From: an uncultured Faecalibacterium sp.
GTDB lineage: Bacteria > Bacillota > Clostridia > Oscillospirales > Ruminococcaceae
NCBI GenBank assembly: GCA_937880095.1
Contig: CALFLK010000001.1
Location: 62,001-126,000, forward strand
Reading direction: 5' to 3'
Length of the DNA: 64,000 nucleotides
Shown: positions 38,139-46,767 of the stretch, piece by piece
Layout of the letters: each line of letters starts with the position of its first letter
How positions within the stretch are numbered: position 1 is the stretch's first letter
The notes under the pieces: generated by a model
Database searches by the model: none
What the model saw: the letters and a program-made list of their open reading frames with translations, nothing else
Told to the model about the DNA's origin: nothing
Translations under genes and position numbers: made by a program

Positions 38139-38164
38139 ACGGGCACATTTTTCAATGTGCCCGT
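38139..38164. terminator. Terminator after the lipid kinase gene
   Basis: ACGGGCACATT and AATGTGCCCGT form a perfect hairpin directly downstream of the stop at 38171, with a T/A run on either side. Confidence 0.85.
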
Positions 38165-38170
38165 CATTTT

Positions 38171-39136
38171 TTAAGAATTTACAGTGACCTGATAGCGGTC
38201 AAACACATGGTCTGGTAAAACAATACGCGCCGCCAATGGAACCACTTTTGCCGAAAGAAAGTCATTTTCCTCACACTCGCCGTCCACGTTGATAACCACC
38301 TTATCCGCCGGATCGCAGGTGCGGATGGAAACTTGATGCGCCGGGAAATATTCCACTACATCCCGCAATTCAGGAATGATTGCACCATTCTTAAAATGCC
38401 GACCGGACTGGTAAAGTGGCAGAGCTTTTGCAATCTTCAAAAGAGGCAGATTACGCACCACCATCACGTCTAGTACGCCGTCATCCAAACGAGATTCCGG
38501 TGCGGCCATAAACCCACCGCCATAGGAACAGCCGTTACATACAGCAACCATCAGGCAATCACGCTGAATGGTTTTCCCGTCAATATCAATGAACAGCTCT
38601 GAATTTCTTTTGCCCATCAAGCACTGTACAATACTGAGCTTATATGCCATTTCACTATGGCAAAAAGGCAGGCGGCGGAACTTAGGGATTCCATACGCTA
38701 CTTTTGCATCCAAACCAGCCGAACAAAGTTCAGCAGCATATCCCCGGTTGGTTTCCATTAAGTCAATCGAAATCGGCGAACCCTGCAGTTGCGCCTTCAC
38801 ATCACGAAATTCCTCTTTCGTACCAAAGTTACGCAAAAAATCATTACCGCTGCCGTAAGGTAAAAGGCCTACCGCCGCATTGGGATAGTCCATCGCACCT
38901 CGTACTACTTCGTTAAAGGTACCATCTCCGCCGACTGCATAGAGATACACCGATTCGCCGGTCTGTGCAGCTTTCTGTGCCAGCTCTACTGCATGACCCC
39001 GATATTCCGTCACCCAAATTGTAACATCTTCTTCGGGGATTCCACAGGCCTTCGCGGCACGATAAATTTCGGGCGTCCGCTCAGCAGTAACATTCTCTTT
39101 TCCTGCCACCGGATTGATAATAAAGTAATATTTCAC
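38171..39136 (-). CDS. Diacylglycerol/lipid kinase family protein (YegS/DgkB-like)
   Basis: The 321-residue soluble kinase of the DAGK catalytic superfamily phosphorylates lipid hydroxyls at the membrane, with diacylglycerol likely. It shows the N-terminal YYFIINPVAGK, the nucleotide-binding AVGGDGTFNEVVRGA and LLPYGSGNDFLRNFG, and a C-terminal domain with VVINVDGE near the end. The start is a GTG (39134-39136) with CAGGAG nine bases upstream. It is monocistronic. Substrate is inferred from the family. Confidence 0.9.
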   Translation of the reverse strand: MKYYFIINPVAGKENVTAERTPEIYRAAKACGIPEEDVTIWVTEYRGHAVELAQKAAQTGESVYLYAVGGDGTFNEVVRGAMDYPNAAVGLLPYGSGNDFLRNFGTKEEFRDVKAQLQGSPISIDLMETNRGYAAELCSAGLDAKVAYGIPKFRRLPFCHSEMAYKLSIVQCLMGKRNSELFIDIDGKTIQRDCLMVAVCNGCSYGGGFMAAPESRLDDGVLDVMVVRNLPLLKIAKALPLYQSGRHFKNGAIIPELRDVVEYFPAHQVSIRTCDPADKVVINVDGECEENDFLSAKVVPLAARIVLPDHVFDRYQVTVNS

Positions 39137-39225
39137 AACAGCATTCTCCTGCTCTTTCCATTTTATGCTTCCCTAGTGTAGCGCAAAATGGTTTTCTTCG
39201 CAACATTTTCTTCTTTACACGCAAA

Positions 39226-39255
39226 AAGAGAGGGCGGATTGCTCCGTCCTCTCTT
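39226..39255. terminator. Terminator after rubrerythrin
   Basis: AAGAGAGG-CGG pairs with CCG-CCTCTCTT, then TTTTTGCG on the minus strand. It lies about 20 bases after the stop at 39275. Confidence 0.8.
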
Positions 39256-39274
39256 AATTTATACAGTGACTGAA

Positions 39275-39814
39275 TTAGCCGAAGTAACGGTTCAGCAGAC
39301 CCTCAAAAGCCTTGCCGTGGCGAGCTTCGTCACGAGCCATTTCGTGAACGGTATCGTGGATAGCGTCCAGGTTGTGCTCCTTAGCCAGCTTAGCCAGCTC
39401 AAACTTACCAGCGGTAGCGCCGTTCTCAGCGTCAACACGCATCTCCAGGTTCTTCTTGGTGGAGTCGGTCAGGACTTCGCCCAGCAGCTCTGCAAACTTA
39501 GCAGCGTGCTCAGCCTCTTCGTAAGCTGCCTTCTCCCAGTACAGACCGATTTCGGGGTAGCCCTCACGGTGTGCAACACGAGCCATTGCCAGGTACATAC
39601 CAACCTCAGAGCACTCGCCCTGGAAGTTCTCACGCAGACCCTGGATGATTTCTTCGGGTGCGCCCTGTGCTACGCCAACAACGTGCTCAGCAGCCCAAGT
39701 CTTCTCGCCAACCTGCTCCTTGAACTTCTCAGCGGGAGCCTTGCAGACGGGGCAGAACTCGGGGATGGAACCCTCAGCAACATAACCACAAACGGTGCAA
39801 ACAAACTTAGCCAT
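39275..39814 (-). CDS. rbr: Reverse-type rubrerythrin (N-terminal rubredoxin, C-terminal diiron domain)
   Basis: The 179-residue cytoplasmic peroxide-reducing enzyme protects anaerobes from oxidative stress. The rubredoxin iron site comes first (CTVCGY...CPVCKAP, about residues 7-27). It is followed by the four-helix diiron domain with E-x-x-x/ExxH motifs (GECSEVGMYLAMA, AYEEAEHAAKF, ARDEARHGKAF). This reversed domain order is typical of clostridial revRbr. A near-consensus promoter with an overlapping palindrome lies at 39914-39949, suggesting strong, regulated expression. GGAGG precedes the ATG. Confidence 0.95.
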   Translation of the reverse strand: MAKFVCTVCGYVAEGSIPEFCPVCKAPAEKFKEQVGEKTWAAEHVVGVAQGAPEEIIQGLRENFQGECSEVGMYLAMARVAHREGYPEIGLYWEKAAYEEAEHAAKFAELLGEVLTDSTKKNLEMRVDAENGATAGKFELAKLAKEHNLDAIHDTVHEMARDEARHGKAFEGLLNRYFG

Positions 39815-39913
39815 AATTAATTTCCTCCATAAATTAAATTTATTATTATTTGAAATTCTTCAAGAGAACCGCCCCTCAAGTGGGAAAAGTAGGAACTGTT
39901 CTCGTTTGACTAT

Positions 39914-39949
39914 ATTATAGCGTAGATGTTCCTATTTGTCAACTAGGAA
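39914..39949 (-). promoter_or_regulatory. Consensus promoter and operator-like palindrome before rubrerythrin
   Basis: TTGACA and TATAAT with a 17-base spacer on the minus strand form a perfect sigma-A type promoter (39914-39942). TTCCTA-N9-TAGGAA (39929-39949) straddles the -35 box. It does not match the PerR, Rex or LexA boxes that I know. Confidence 0.85.
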
Positions 39950-39955
39950 TTATTA

Positions 39956-40489
39956 TTATTTTCTTATTTTTTTTTCGACCAGTCCAAGCTTTTCAATTGC
40001 CGGCAGAATTGCCTTCAGGGAGATGCTGGTCAATGCGCCCATAATCAAACCCATTACCAGCATCACCGGTGCATAATACAGGGACAGCGATGTATTTAGG
40101 ATCACACTAGCACCCAGCAGCTGACCGATATTATGTGCCAATGCGCCGCAAACTGAAATGATAAACCAGGTCAGGCGGAAAGGCAGAACACGGTACAAGA
40201 CCCACATAACTAGTAGCGACAGCGTGCCGCCGCACAAGGACAGAAAACCTGCTGTAGGACCACTGACCAAAAAGACGAACAATGCTTTCAGAATATCCAG
40301 CAGCAGCGCCTGTTTAGTGCCCATAAAGAACAGCGCATACATAACGACGATGTTGGCAAGGCCCATTTTCATACCAGGCAGTAAACCCGGAAATGTAATC
40401 ATGCCCTCGATCAGGGAAAGTGTCATAGCCAGTGCAAATAATAAACCTGTCAGAGCCACTTGTTTAATTTTCTTAGAACGATTTACCAC
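39956..40489 (-). CDS. Gx transporter family membrane protein (HepT-like)
   Basis: The 177-residue integral membrane protein with about five helices begins KIKQVALTGLLFALAMTLSLIEG and contains GMKMGLANIVVMYALFFMG, matching the Gx transporter family (older name heptaprenyl diphosphate synthase component I). It resembles the substrate-binding units of ECF transporters, and the substrate is unknown. The start is a GTG behind GGAGGG. It begins five bases after the ABC-F gene ends, so the two are co-transcribed. Confidence 0.85.
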   Translation of the reverse strand: MVNRSKKIKQVALTGLLFALAMTLSLIEGMITFPGLLPGMKMGLANIVVMYALFFMGTKQALLLDILKALFVFLVSGPTAGFLSLCGGTLSLLVMWVLYRVLPFRLTWFIISVCGALAHNIGQLLGASVILNTSLSLYYAPVMLVMGLIMGALTSISLKAILPAIEKLGLVEKKIRK

Positions 40490-40494
40490 GTTGC

Positions 40495-42378
40495 TCAGCC
40501 CTCCTCTTCATAGGACTGCTGTTCTTCCACAGCAGCTTCCCATGCCATAAACAAATCTTCCTGGCGAGCGCGTGTATCTTCCAGTTCATCGCTCTTCTGC
40601 CGCAGCAACATCGGATCACTGTAAACATCCGGTGTGTTGATTTCGTTTTCCAGCTCTGTCTGGCGTGCGCCCAATGCTTCCATCTCGTCTTCCAGTGCTT
40701 TCACCTTAGCACGCAATTCCGCTTTGCGACGACGCTGCTCTTTGCCATAACCGGAAGACTTGGGCTTTGTTTCTGCAACAGTCACGACAGGCTCTGCTTT
40801 TGCACCACGACCCATCATGGTCTCATAATCCGGATAGAAAGTCACCTTACCATCTTCCAGATACAAGATGGGACAACCCAGCTGATTCATCAGATAACGG
40901 TCATGGGTAACCAGCACCAGTGTACCGGTATACTGGCACAGTGCTTCGGTAAGGGTTTCGCGTGTGTAAATATCCAAATGGTTGGTGGGTTCGTCCAGAA
41001 ACATCAGATTCGGACGCTCCAAAGCAATTTCCGCAAAACGCAGACGTGCCATTTCACCACCGGACAGCGATGTACAATCCTTGAAGACTGTTTCGCCACG
41101 GAAGCCTAGCTTTGCCAGATGGCTGCGTACTTCCAACTCCGTGAAACTGGGATATTTGTCCCAGATTGCATCGATTACACGACCGGCATGGCGTACCTGC
41201 TGCTGGGTGAAGATACTGGGTCTTGCACCGGAACCCAGTCGCACCATACCACCACTGGGGCGACGCTGACCATACAGAACCTGCATCAAAGTGGATTTGC
41301 CTGCACCATTCGGACCTGCAATAATCAGGCGTTCGCCACGATGCACCACATAGTTGAACGGCTCCAGCAATGTGCGTTCTCCGATGTCAATTTTCAGATT
41401 TTTCAGAATCACCAGCTCATTCCAAGGTTCCAGATCATACTCGAATCGCAGTTTCAGCTGCGTTTCTCTCCCTTGCGGCGCCTGGGTGATTTCCAGCTTT
41501 TCCAGCTGACGGCGACGGCTCTGTGCCATTTTTGTCGTAGATGCACGCACTAGATTGCGGTCTACATAATCCTGCAATTTTTCTGCCAGTGCCACATCTG
41601 CATCATGCTGTTTTTGCAGCAAGGCATCTGCTGCTTCTTTCTGTGGCAGATAAGCCGAGTAGTTGCCCTTATATTCTTTTACACCAGTGCCTGCAACCTC
41701 CCAAATGCGGCTGCATACATGATCCAGGAAGAAGCGGTCATGGCTGACCACCAGAACTGCACCGGTATAGCTATTCAGATAGTTTTCCAGCCATTCCATC
41801 GTGACGAAGTCCAAGTGGTTGGTAGGTTCGTCCAGAATCAGAACATCGGGCTTTTGCAGCAAAAGTCGTGCCAAACGCAAGCGCGTCAGCTCACCGCCAG
41901 ACAGGACAGCCACCGATTTTTCCCAAGTATCCTGCGGGAAGCCCATGCCGTTCAGAACCTTGCGGATGTTTACATCCATATTATAGCCATCGGCAGCATC
42001 CACAATAGCCTGCAAATCAGCGTGCTGCTGTAACAGTTCTTCCGACTGAATGTGTTCCATTTTGCGCTGCAGCATTTCCATCTGTGCCATTGCATCCAGC
42101 ATCGGTGCAAACGCAGCCCGCATAGCACCATAGACATCTAAAGAATCATCCAGCTTTGCATTCTGTTCCAGATAGCCAATGCGGGTGTTCCGTGCCAAGG
42201 TAAATTCGCCATCATAGTCCTGATATTCGCCAGTAAGCACTTTCAGCAGCGTCGTTTTACCTGCACCGTTCTCACCGACAATACCGATACGGTCTCCCGG
42301 CTCTACTTTTGTATTTACATCTTTTAGCACGACTTTTTCACCAAAAGTCTTGCCCAGTTTTTCCAGTACAATCAACAT
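40495..42378 (-). CDS. ABC-F family ATPase
   Basis: The 627-residue soluble protein has two ABC domains in tandem and no membrane part. Walker A motifs are GENGAGKTTL (about 36) and GPNGAGKSTL (about 355). Signatures are LSGGELTRL and LSGGEMARLRF, and DEPTNHLD occurs twice. The linker between domains and a charged C-terminal coiled coil (about 545-620) are typical of Uup/YdiF-like ABC-F proteins acting on the ribosome. Whether it gives antibiotic protection or has a housekeeping role cannot be told from the sequence. Confidence 0.95.
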   Translation of the reverse strand: MLIVLEKLGKTFGEKVVLKDVNTKVEPGDRIGIVGENGAGKTTLLKVLTGEYQDYDGEFTLARNTRIGYLEQNAKLDDSLDVYGAMRAAFAPMLDAMAQMEMLQRKMEHIQSEELLQQHADLQAIVDAADGYNMDVNIRKVLNGMGFPQDTWEKSVAVLSGGELTRLRLARLLLQKPDVLILDEPTNHLDFVTMEWLENYLNSYTGAVLVVSHDRFFLDHVCSRIWEVAGTGVKEYKGNYSAYLPQKEAADALLQKQHDADVALAEKLQDYVDRNLVRASTTKMAQSRRRQLEKLEITQAPQGRETQLKLRFEYDLEPWNELVILKNLKIDIGERTLLEPFNYVVHRGERLIIAGPNGAGKSTLMQVLYGQRRPSGGMVRLGSGARPSIFTQQQVRHAGRVIDAIWDKYPSFTELEVRSHLAKLGFRGETVFKDCTSLSGGEMARLRFAEIALERPNLMFLDEPTNHLDIYTRETLTEALCQYTGTLVLVTHDRYLMNQLGCPILYLEDGKVTFYPDYETMMGRGAKAEPVVTVAETKPKSSGYGKEQRRRKAELRAKVKALEDEMEALGARQTELENEINTPDVYSDPMLLRQKSDELEDTRARQEDLFMAWEAAVEEQQSYEEEG

Positions 42379-42416
42379 TTCGTTTTCCTTATGTTTCCCT
42401 ATTTTGCTTACACCGA

Positions 42417-43154
42417 TTAACCCATGTGCTTGCGGTTTTTATTGCCTATATTTTCCAGTTCGTAATCTTCCATCACGATGGGGTAAAGTTCTTCCAGGCT
42501 GTGAATTTCGTATTTCGGGTGAATGTCAGTTTCATTGACAGCACCATTCGGATTAAACCAGCAGGTATCCAAACCTGCGTTGATGCCACCTTGAATATCG
42601 CTGGTCAAGCTATCGCCCACAACCAGTACATGACTGCGATGCTCAATACCCAGAACGCGCAGTGCATAGTCAAAGAATTTGCGATTGGGTTTATCACAGC
42701 CAACCTCTTCCGAAACAAAAATTTCTTCCATATATGCTGCAATACCGGAATCTGCAGCACGCTGCTTCTGCACTTTCTCCACACCGTTGGATGCGATTGC
42801 CAGTGTAGCAACCTCAGCCAACTCATCCAGTACATTCAATACACCGGGAACGGTGTCCGGGTGCTGTGCCAGATGCTGTAAATAGCAGCGATTCATCTCT
42901 GCACCATTGCCCTTTGCCTGCAACGCAGACAAAAGCTGCCCAAAGCGCTCAGACAAAACCTTTTCGCGGCGGATTTCACCTTTTTCCAGCCGTTTCCACA
43001 GTTTCTCATTAATTGAGCGATAGGTTGCCATCGTTTCGGCATCTGCCTCCAGACCAAAATCGTACAATGTTTCTGCAAGTGCCTTATTTTCTGCTGCGTC
43101 AAAGTCCAGCAGTGTATTGTCAGCATCCAGTAAAATGCAATAATATTTTGCCAT
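42417..43154 (-). CDS. HAD-superfamily hydrolase, YjjG-like nucleotidase
   Basis: The 245-residue HAD phosphatase has motif I DADNTLLDFD, motif II IASNG, the lysine in CDKPNRKFFDYAL and motif III VLVVGDSLTSDIQGGINAGLDTCWFNP. The cap domain order and the DxDxTLxDF start match YjjG-type pyrimidine 5'-nucleotidases. The start at 43152-43154 has GAGG upstream, and the longer reading lacks support. It is transcribed from the promoter at 43240-43268. Confidence 0.9.
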   Translation of the reverse strand: MAKYYCILLDADNTLLDFDAAENKALAETLYDFGLEADAETMATYRSINEKLWKRLEKGEIRREKVLSERFGQLLSALQAKGNGAEMNRCYLQHLAQHPDTVPGVLNVLDELAEVATLAIASNGVEKVQKQRAADSGIAAYMEEIFVSEEVGCDKPNRKFFDYALRVLGIEHRSHVLVVGDSLTSDIQGGINAGLDTCWFNPNGAVNETDIHPKYEIHSLEELYPIVMEDYELENIGNKNRKHMG

Positions 43155-43239
43155 AATATGAACCTCTGTTTCTGTCCAGTCTATTGATATGGGAAACAAA
43201 TTCTCAATAGAGATTGTTCCTTATTGTACATTCTATTTT

Positions 43240-43268
43240 ATTATCTTATCTTTCCCCATTCTTGTCAA
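43240..43268 (-). promoter_or_regulatory. Promoter of the YjjG-like gene
   Basis: TTGACA and GATAAT with a 17-base spacer lie on the minus strand about 85 bases upstream of the ATG. Confidence 0.75.
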
Positions 43269-43275
43269 CCAAAAT

Positions 43276-43300
43276 AGCCCGGAGAACGTGTCTCCGGGCT
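43276..43300. terminator. Terminator after the 74-residue acidic protein
   Basis: AGCCCGGAGA pairs with TCTCCGGGCT around a 5-base loop. It follows the stop at 43305 on the minus strand. Confidence 0.85.
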
Positions 43301-43304
43301 GGTT

Positions 43305-43529
43305 TTATTCCTGAATAATATCGTAATCTGCCTTGTCGGGATTCTCCGCTGCCTCTTCCGTCTTTACCGGCAATTCGGGAACGGTCTTATCTGCATCCGC
43401 GTCCGCTTTGGGTGCTGGAGGATTATTATTCTCCCACCACTGGAAATCATAGTACGAGATGCTCCCCTGCCGTGCATTCAATGCTTGTGGGTCCAGATAA
43501 GGGCTGCCCCACTGAAAATCCTGGTCCAT
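43305..43529 (-). CDS. Small acidic hypothetical protein
   Basis: The 74-residue soluble protein has an aromatic N-terminus (MDQDFQWGSPYLDPQALNAR, then SYYDFQWWENNN) and a low-complexity proline/acidic tail. There is no signal peptide or helix. A very strong GGGAGGTGACAGT precedes the ATG, and it is flanked by terminators on both sides, supporting a real gene. No family was recognised and the function is unknown. Confidence 0.7.
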   Translation of the reverse strand: MDQDFQWGSPYLDPQALNARQGSISYYDFQWWENNNPPAPKADADADKTVPELPVKTEEAAENPDKADYDIIQE

Positions 43530-43581
43530 ACTGTCACCTCCCGCACTATCCTATGCAAGATCCTTGCAGATGGTGAAAAAA

Positions 43582-43614
43582 GGAGCAGCCCTTCCCTTTC
43601 GGAAAGGCTGCTCC
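43582..43614. terminator. Terminator after the SGNH hydrolase
   Basis: GGAGCAGCC pairs with GGCTGCTCC, and an inner CTTTC/GAAAG stem extends it. It lies about 20 bases after the stop at 43635. Confidence 0.85.
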
Positions 43615-43634
43615 TCATGTACAATATTCAACTG

Positions 43635-45239
43635 TTATTCTGCTGCTTCCGGCTGCTTTTCGGGATCTTTTTCGCCATCCGGATTTTCGCCCGGTTCAAC
43701 GGGAACTTCCGGCTCCGGCTGCTTATCCGGGGTATTCTCCGGTGTGGGAGAAGGTGTTGCAGTGGGTGCAGGGGTGGGCGTAGGAGTCGGCGTGGGCGTA
43801 GGAGTCGGTGTTGCGGTAGCCTTTGCCTCTACCGTAATTTTCACGGTATTCGAACGCACAGTCTGACCATTGTAGGTTACCTCAGCAGCGACCTTCAGGG
43901 TACCGGCTTCTTCAAATCTAAACTTGTAGGAACCGCCAGCAACGCCATCGACTTTCTCGCCATTGACAAACCAGACTACATCATCAATCTTGGCATATTT
44001 ATCGCTGCTCAGCTTTGCCTTGAACTCAATTTCATCATCAACCGCGCCATCTTGTCTGTCAGCGCTGATCGACAGATTCAGAGAAGCAAACATTGCCGTT
44101 ACATCCAGATTCTGCTTGAACTTCTTATCGGTACGCTCCATGGAGGTAACACCGTCACTCCACTTGACAAAGATATTACCTTCATTCGGAACTGCCTTGA
44201 CCGTGACAGAATCCGCAGCATCCTTGATATCTACCTTAAAGGATGTCTTGCCGGATTCCTTATCCATTGTCAAAGTACCGCTTCCGCTGGGCTGTGCATG
44301 ATAAGATGCTGTAAAACCAGCAAAAGGTTCTTCGGTCGGCTTTGCACTGCTTTCGGGTGTGGGATTCGTCGTAAAGTCTTCTGCACGGGTAGCGATATTC
44401 TTGGTATCGGGACGGCGATCCTCTGTCTTATATGAATGCGTCGTGTAGTAATCCAGCATTGCTTTCAGACCGGAAGCCGTCAGGTGAATGTCATCCTTGT
44501 TATAGTAAGTTTCCTTGCCGTAACCATCCTCGCCTTTCAGCACCTGTGCAGAATTCAGGAATTTGCAGTTGGTTTCTTCACAGAGCTTTGCCAGTGCCAT
44601 ATTATAATTATCAATTACCTTCTGATCCAGATCCGGATATTTTCCATGATTCTTTGGAATCGCCGGAATTGCATTGACAATGATATCCGTGTAGCTGTAG
44701 GCACTCTGGATGCTTTCAATCAGCTTGCGATACGATGCAATAAAGTCCTCTTCCGACATACTGCCATCTGCATTGTTGGTGCCAAGCGTAATCAGCACGC
44801 GACGCGGTTTCATTTTGGGGACAGCATCCGCAATGGTATACTGTCTTTCGTCCTTCTTAAAGCTGACAATTTCCTGCGTGTTTGCGTCCTGAATGGTCAA
44901 GCCTTCCTTTGCACAGTACTGCTGCAGGGTAACCATACCGTTGTTGTACAGGCGCACCGTATTGGAATCGCCAATAAACAGGGTATCTTTCAAATATTCT
45001 GCGCCTGCATCTTCTGTTTTTTCCAAAACAGCAGTAGAGTCGATGGTGTAATCGCTATCATCATAATCACTGGTCTGGCTGTTTTCATCTTGGGGGTCCT
45101 GAGATGCGCGCACCTGTTTTGTAACCAGAACTGCAGTAACACTGATGGTGATAACCAACACCAGTGCGCAAACAGCGCACACCACAACAGCCTGCTGCTG
45201 TTTCTGCGTCAGCTGACGCCACTTTTCGTTCAGATTCAT
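43635..45239 (-). CDS. Membrane-anchored SGNH/GDSL hydrolase with TP-repeat stalk
   Basis: The 534-residue protein has a cytoplasmic tip and one membrane helix (about 17-40). An SGNH domain follows (about 80-270) with FIGDSNTVRL (nucleophile serine), ITLGTNNAD and DDIHLTASGL (Asp/His pair). Beta-rich modules come next (FTASYHAQPSGSGTLT..., NLSISADRQDGAVDDEIEFKAKLSS...VRSNTVKITV), then a (TP)n low-complexity stretch and an acidic tail. It is probably an esterase or acetylhydrolase acting on wall polymers. The gene overlaps the stop of the HAD gene by four bases (ATGA), indicating coupling. There is no sorting signal at the end. Confidence 0.88.
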   Translation of the reverse strand: MNLNEKWRQLTQKQQQAVVVCAVCALVLVITISVTAVLVTKQVRASQDPQDENSQTSDYDDSDYTIDSTAVLEKTEDAGAEYLKDTLFIGDSNTVRLYNNGMVTLQQYCAKEGLTIQDANTQEIVSFKKDERQYTIADAVPKMKPRRVLITLGTNNADGSMSEEDFIASYRKLIESIQSAYSYTDIIVNAIPAIPKNHGKYPDLDQKVIDNYNMALAKLCEETNCKFLNSAQVLKGEDGYGKETYYNKDDIHLTASGLKAMLDYYTTHSYKTEDRRPDTKNIATRAEDFTTNPTPESSAKPTEEPFAGFTASYHAQPSGSGTLTMDKESGKTSFKVDIKDAADSVTVKAVPNEGNIFVKWSDGVTSMERTDKKFKQNLDVTAMFASLNLSISADRQDGAVDDEIEFKAKLSSDKYAKIDDVVWFVNGEKVDGVAGGSYKFRFEEAGTLKVAAEVTYNGQTVRSNTVKITVEAKATATPTPTPTPTPTPTPAPTATPSPTPENTPDKQPEPEVPVEPGENPDGEKDPEKQPEAAE

Positions 45240-45892
45240 ACCATTTCACCTTTCAAAATATAGCTTGTCAACATTTCACAATCTTTTGCCAATACGCAAG
45301 GATGGTACGGTGCCAATTCTTCGGCACTGCCGTATCCATACAGAACAGCCGCAGCCGGCAAATTGCAATCGGCTGCGCCTTTCATATCATCCCGCCGATC
45401 TCCTACCATGAGAATCCGCTTACCGGCAAGATCGTGTTTATCCAAAAGATATTGAATCACTGCGGTTTTTGTATCGCGTGCTGCATCCATTGATGCACCG
45501 CCAATCTCCTGAAAGTAATCGACAATGCCCAAATCTTCCAGCATTTCCGCAGCGACTTTCTGCGGTTTTGAAGTGGCAGTATACATTGCAACGCCCGCCT
45601 GCTTCAAATCTTCCAGCATTTCCGGCACGCCGGGAAAGAGCTTGCATTCATAGCGGCCCTTCTCCTGATAGCTTGCACGGTAAAATGTGACCGCACGCTC
45701 AATTTCTTCCTCACTCTGATAATACTCAGAAAAAGTTTTACGGAGCGGTGGTCCCAAATACCGAAACAAATCTACACCGGAAATATCCGTACCCATTTCA
45801 GCAAATGTTTCCTGCATGGTATGCAAAATTCCCGGTGCAGAATCGATCAGCGTACCATCCACATCAAAAAATATAACATCGTATTTATGCAA
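45236..45892 (-). CDS. HAD-superfamily phosphatase (phosphoglycolate phosphatase-like)
   Basis: The 218-residue HAD hydrolase has motif I FFDVDGTLIDS, a helical cap, motif II YTATSKPQKVA and motif III ILMVGDRRDDMKGAADCNLPAAAVLYGYGS. This matches the PGP/PpaX-like branch; exact substrate is unknown. A TTG start at 45890-45892 is used because no ATG exists in frame nearby. It is the first gene of a two-gene unit with the SGNH hydrolase. Confidence 0.88.
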   Translation of the reverse strand: MHKYDVIFFDVDGTLIDSAPGILHTMQETFAEMGTDISGVDLFRYLGPPLRKTFSEYYQSEEEIERAVTFYRASYQEKGRYECKLFPGVPEMLEDLKQAGVAMYTATSKPQKVAAEMLEDLGIVDYFQEIGGASMDAARDTKTAVIQYLLDKHDLAGKRILMVGDRRDDMKGAADCNLPAAAVLYGYGSAEELAPYHPCVLAKDCEMLTSYILKGEMV

Positions 45893-45925
45893 ACTTGTTC
45901 ACATCCCTATTTAATATACGTTTCA

Positions 45926-45954
45926 ATTATATCATTATTTCAAAGGATAGGCAA
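45926..45954 (-). promoter_or_regulatory. Promoter of the HAD-SGNH operon
   Basis: TTGCCT and TATAAT with a 17-base spacer lie on the minus strand, about 35 bases upstream of the TTG start. Confidence 0.75.
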
Positions 45955-45993
45955 TTCCGTACGGGTAAATACCAAATGAACAAACCGTAAACA

Positions 45994-46031
45994 AAAAAGT
46001 GGTCCACAGCGCTGCTGCAGACCACTTTTTT
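45994..46031. terminator. Terminator after the 96-residue protein
   Basis: AAAAAGTGGTC pairs with GACCACTTTTT around a loop of about 15 bases. It lies directly after the stop at 46041 on the minus strand. Confidence 0.85.
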
Positions 46032-46040
46032 ATAAGAAGC

Positions 46041-46331
46041 TTACTTCTGTACCGGATAGAACAGGTTGTTTGCCACAAACTCCAGCTTATCCTTCAGGAC
46101 CAGTTCCAGATTTGCGACAGCGTGAACCATGTCCGTAACGGAATCATTGACTTCCAGCAGCTTACCGATATCCACGCACTGCATGGCAATCGCAGCCTGA
46201 ATCTTCTCGCCTTCGGCGTTCAGAATATGGCTCAGTGCGGTTTCCTCCAGTGCAATACTTTCGATCAGATCGGTAACCGCCTGGCAAACACTGATGGGGT
46301 TATCCGGAGCTTTAATGACTGGCATAGACAT
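46041..46331 (-). CDS. Small helical hypothetical protein
   Basis: The 96-residue protein is helical with a heptad-like pattern (ALEETALSHILNAEGEKIQAAIAM and VADMVHAVANLELVLKDKLEF-like segments). It resembles short conserved clostridial proteins and the C-terminal trimerising parts of some spore-surface proteins. This is a weak resemblance from memory. A GGAGGG site precedes the ATG and a terminator follows, so it is monocistronic. The function is unknown. Confidence 0.75.
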   Translation of the reverse strand: MSMPVIKAPDNPISVCQAVTDLIESIALEETALSHILNAEGEKIQAAIAMQCVDIGKLLEVNDSVTDMVHAVANLELVLKDKLEFVANNLFYPVQK

Positions 46332-46466
46332 AAGTGAAATCCCTCCATATCGTTGTGATATGCTATCCTATGCCAACCACTGGTTTGTTGTGAACGAAAT
46401 TTCAGCAATTTTGAAAATTTATCCACGCATCAGAAAAGTAAGTCCCCTAGCATTTTTCTATAGAAC

Positions 46467-46511
46467 AAAACCTCGTCTTGCCGCATGACGCATTCCACAA
46501 GACGAGGTTTT
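46467..46511. terminator. Terminator after bceAB and the small membrane protein
   Basis: AAAACCTCGTCTTG pairs perfectly with CAAGACGAGGTTTT. It lies about 27 bases after the stop at 46538. Confidence 0.85.
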
Positions 46512-46537
46512 ATTTGATGTGTGTAAGTTTTCTCCGC

Positions 46538-46750
46538 TTAGCTTTCCTTCCCGTATTCTGTTTTTCCATTTTCGCACGCTAAACAAGCACTTTCGCTTGC
46601 TTCAGCGTTCAGACAGTACACAAGCCTATCTGTCATATTCCATATGATAAGAATTACTCCGCTAAGAATACCTGCCAGCGTGACAAGAATCCCCATGATG
46701 AAAAACGAAACAGAGACAATACCAAAACACAGATACTTTTTTAATTCCAT
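46538..46750 (-). CDS. Small membrane protein downstream of the Bce-type permease
   Basis: The 70-residue product (MELKKYLCFGIVSVSFFIMGILVTLAGILSGVILIIW...) has one or two helices and a cysteine-containing hydrophilic tail. No good ribosome binding site precedes it. It starts 17 bases after the permease stop and could be translated by coupling. It may be an accessory of the transporter or a non-functional tail. No family was recognised. Confidence 0.5.
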   Translation of the reverse strand: MELKKYLCFGIVSVSFFIMGILVTLAGILSGVILIIWNMTDRLVYCLNAEASESACLACENGKTEYGKES

Positions 46751-46767
46751 ATCACATTTACGGAAAC

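Noticed and set aside
39890..39905. LexA-type operator (GAACTGTTC) near rubrerythrin
   Set aside because: The half sites GAAC and GTTC are separated by one base instead of four, so it does not fit the Gram-positive SOS box.
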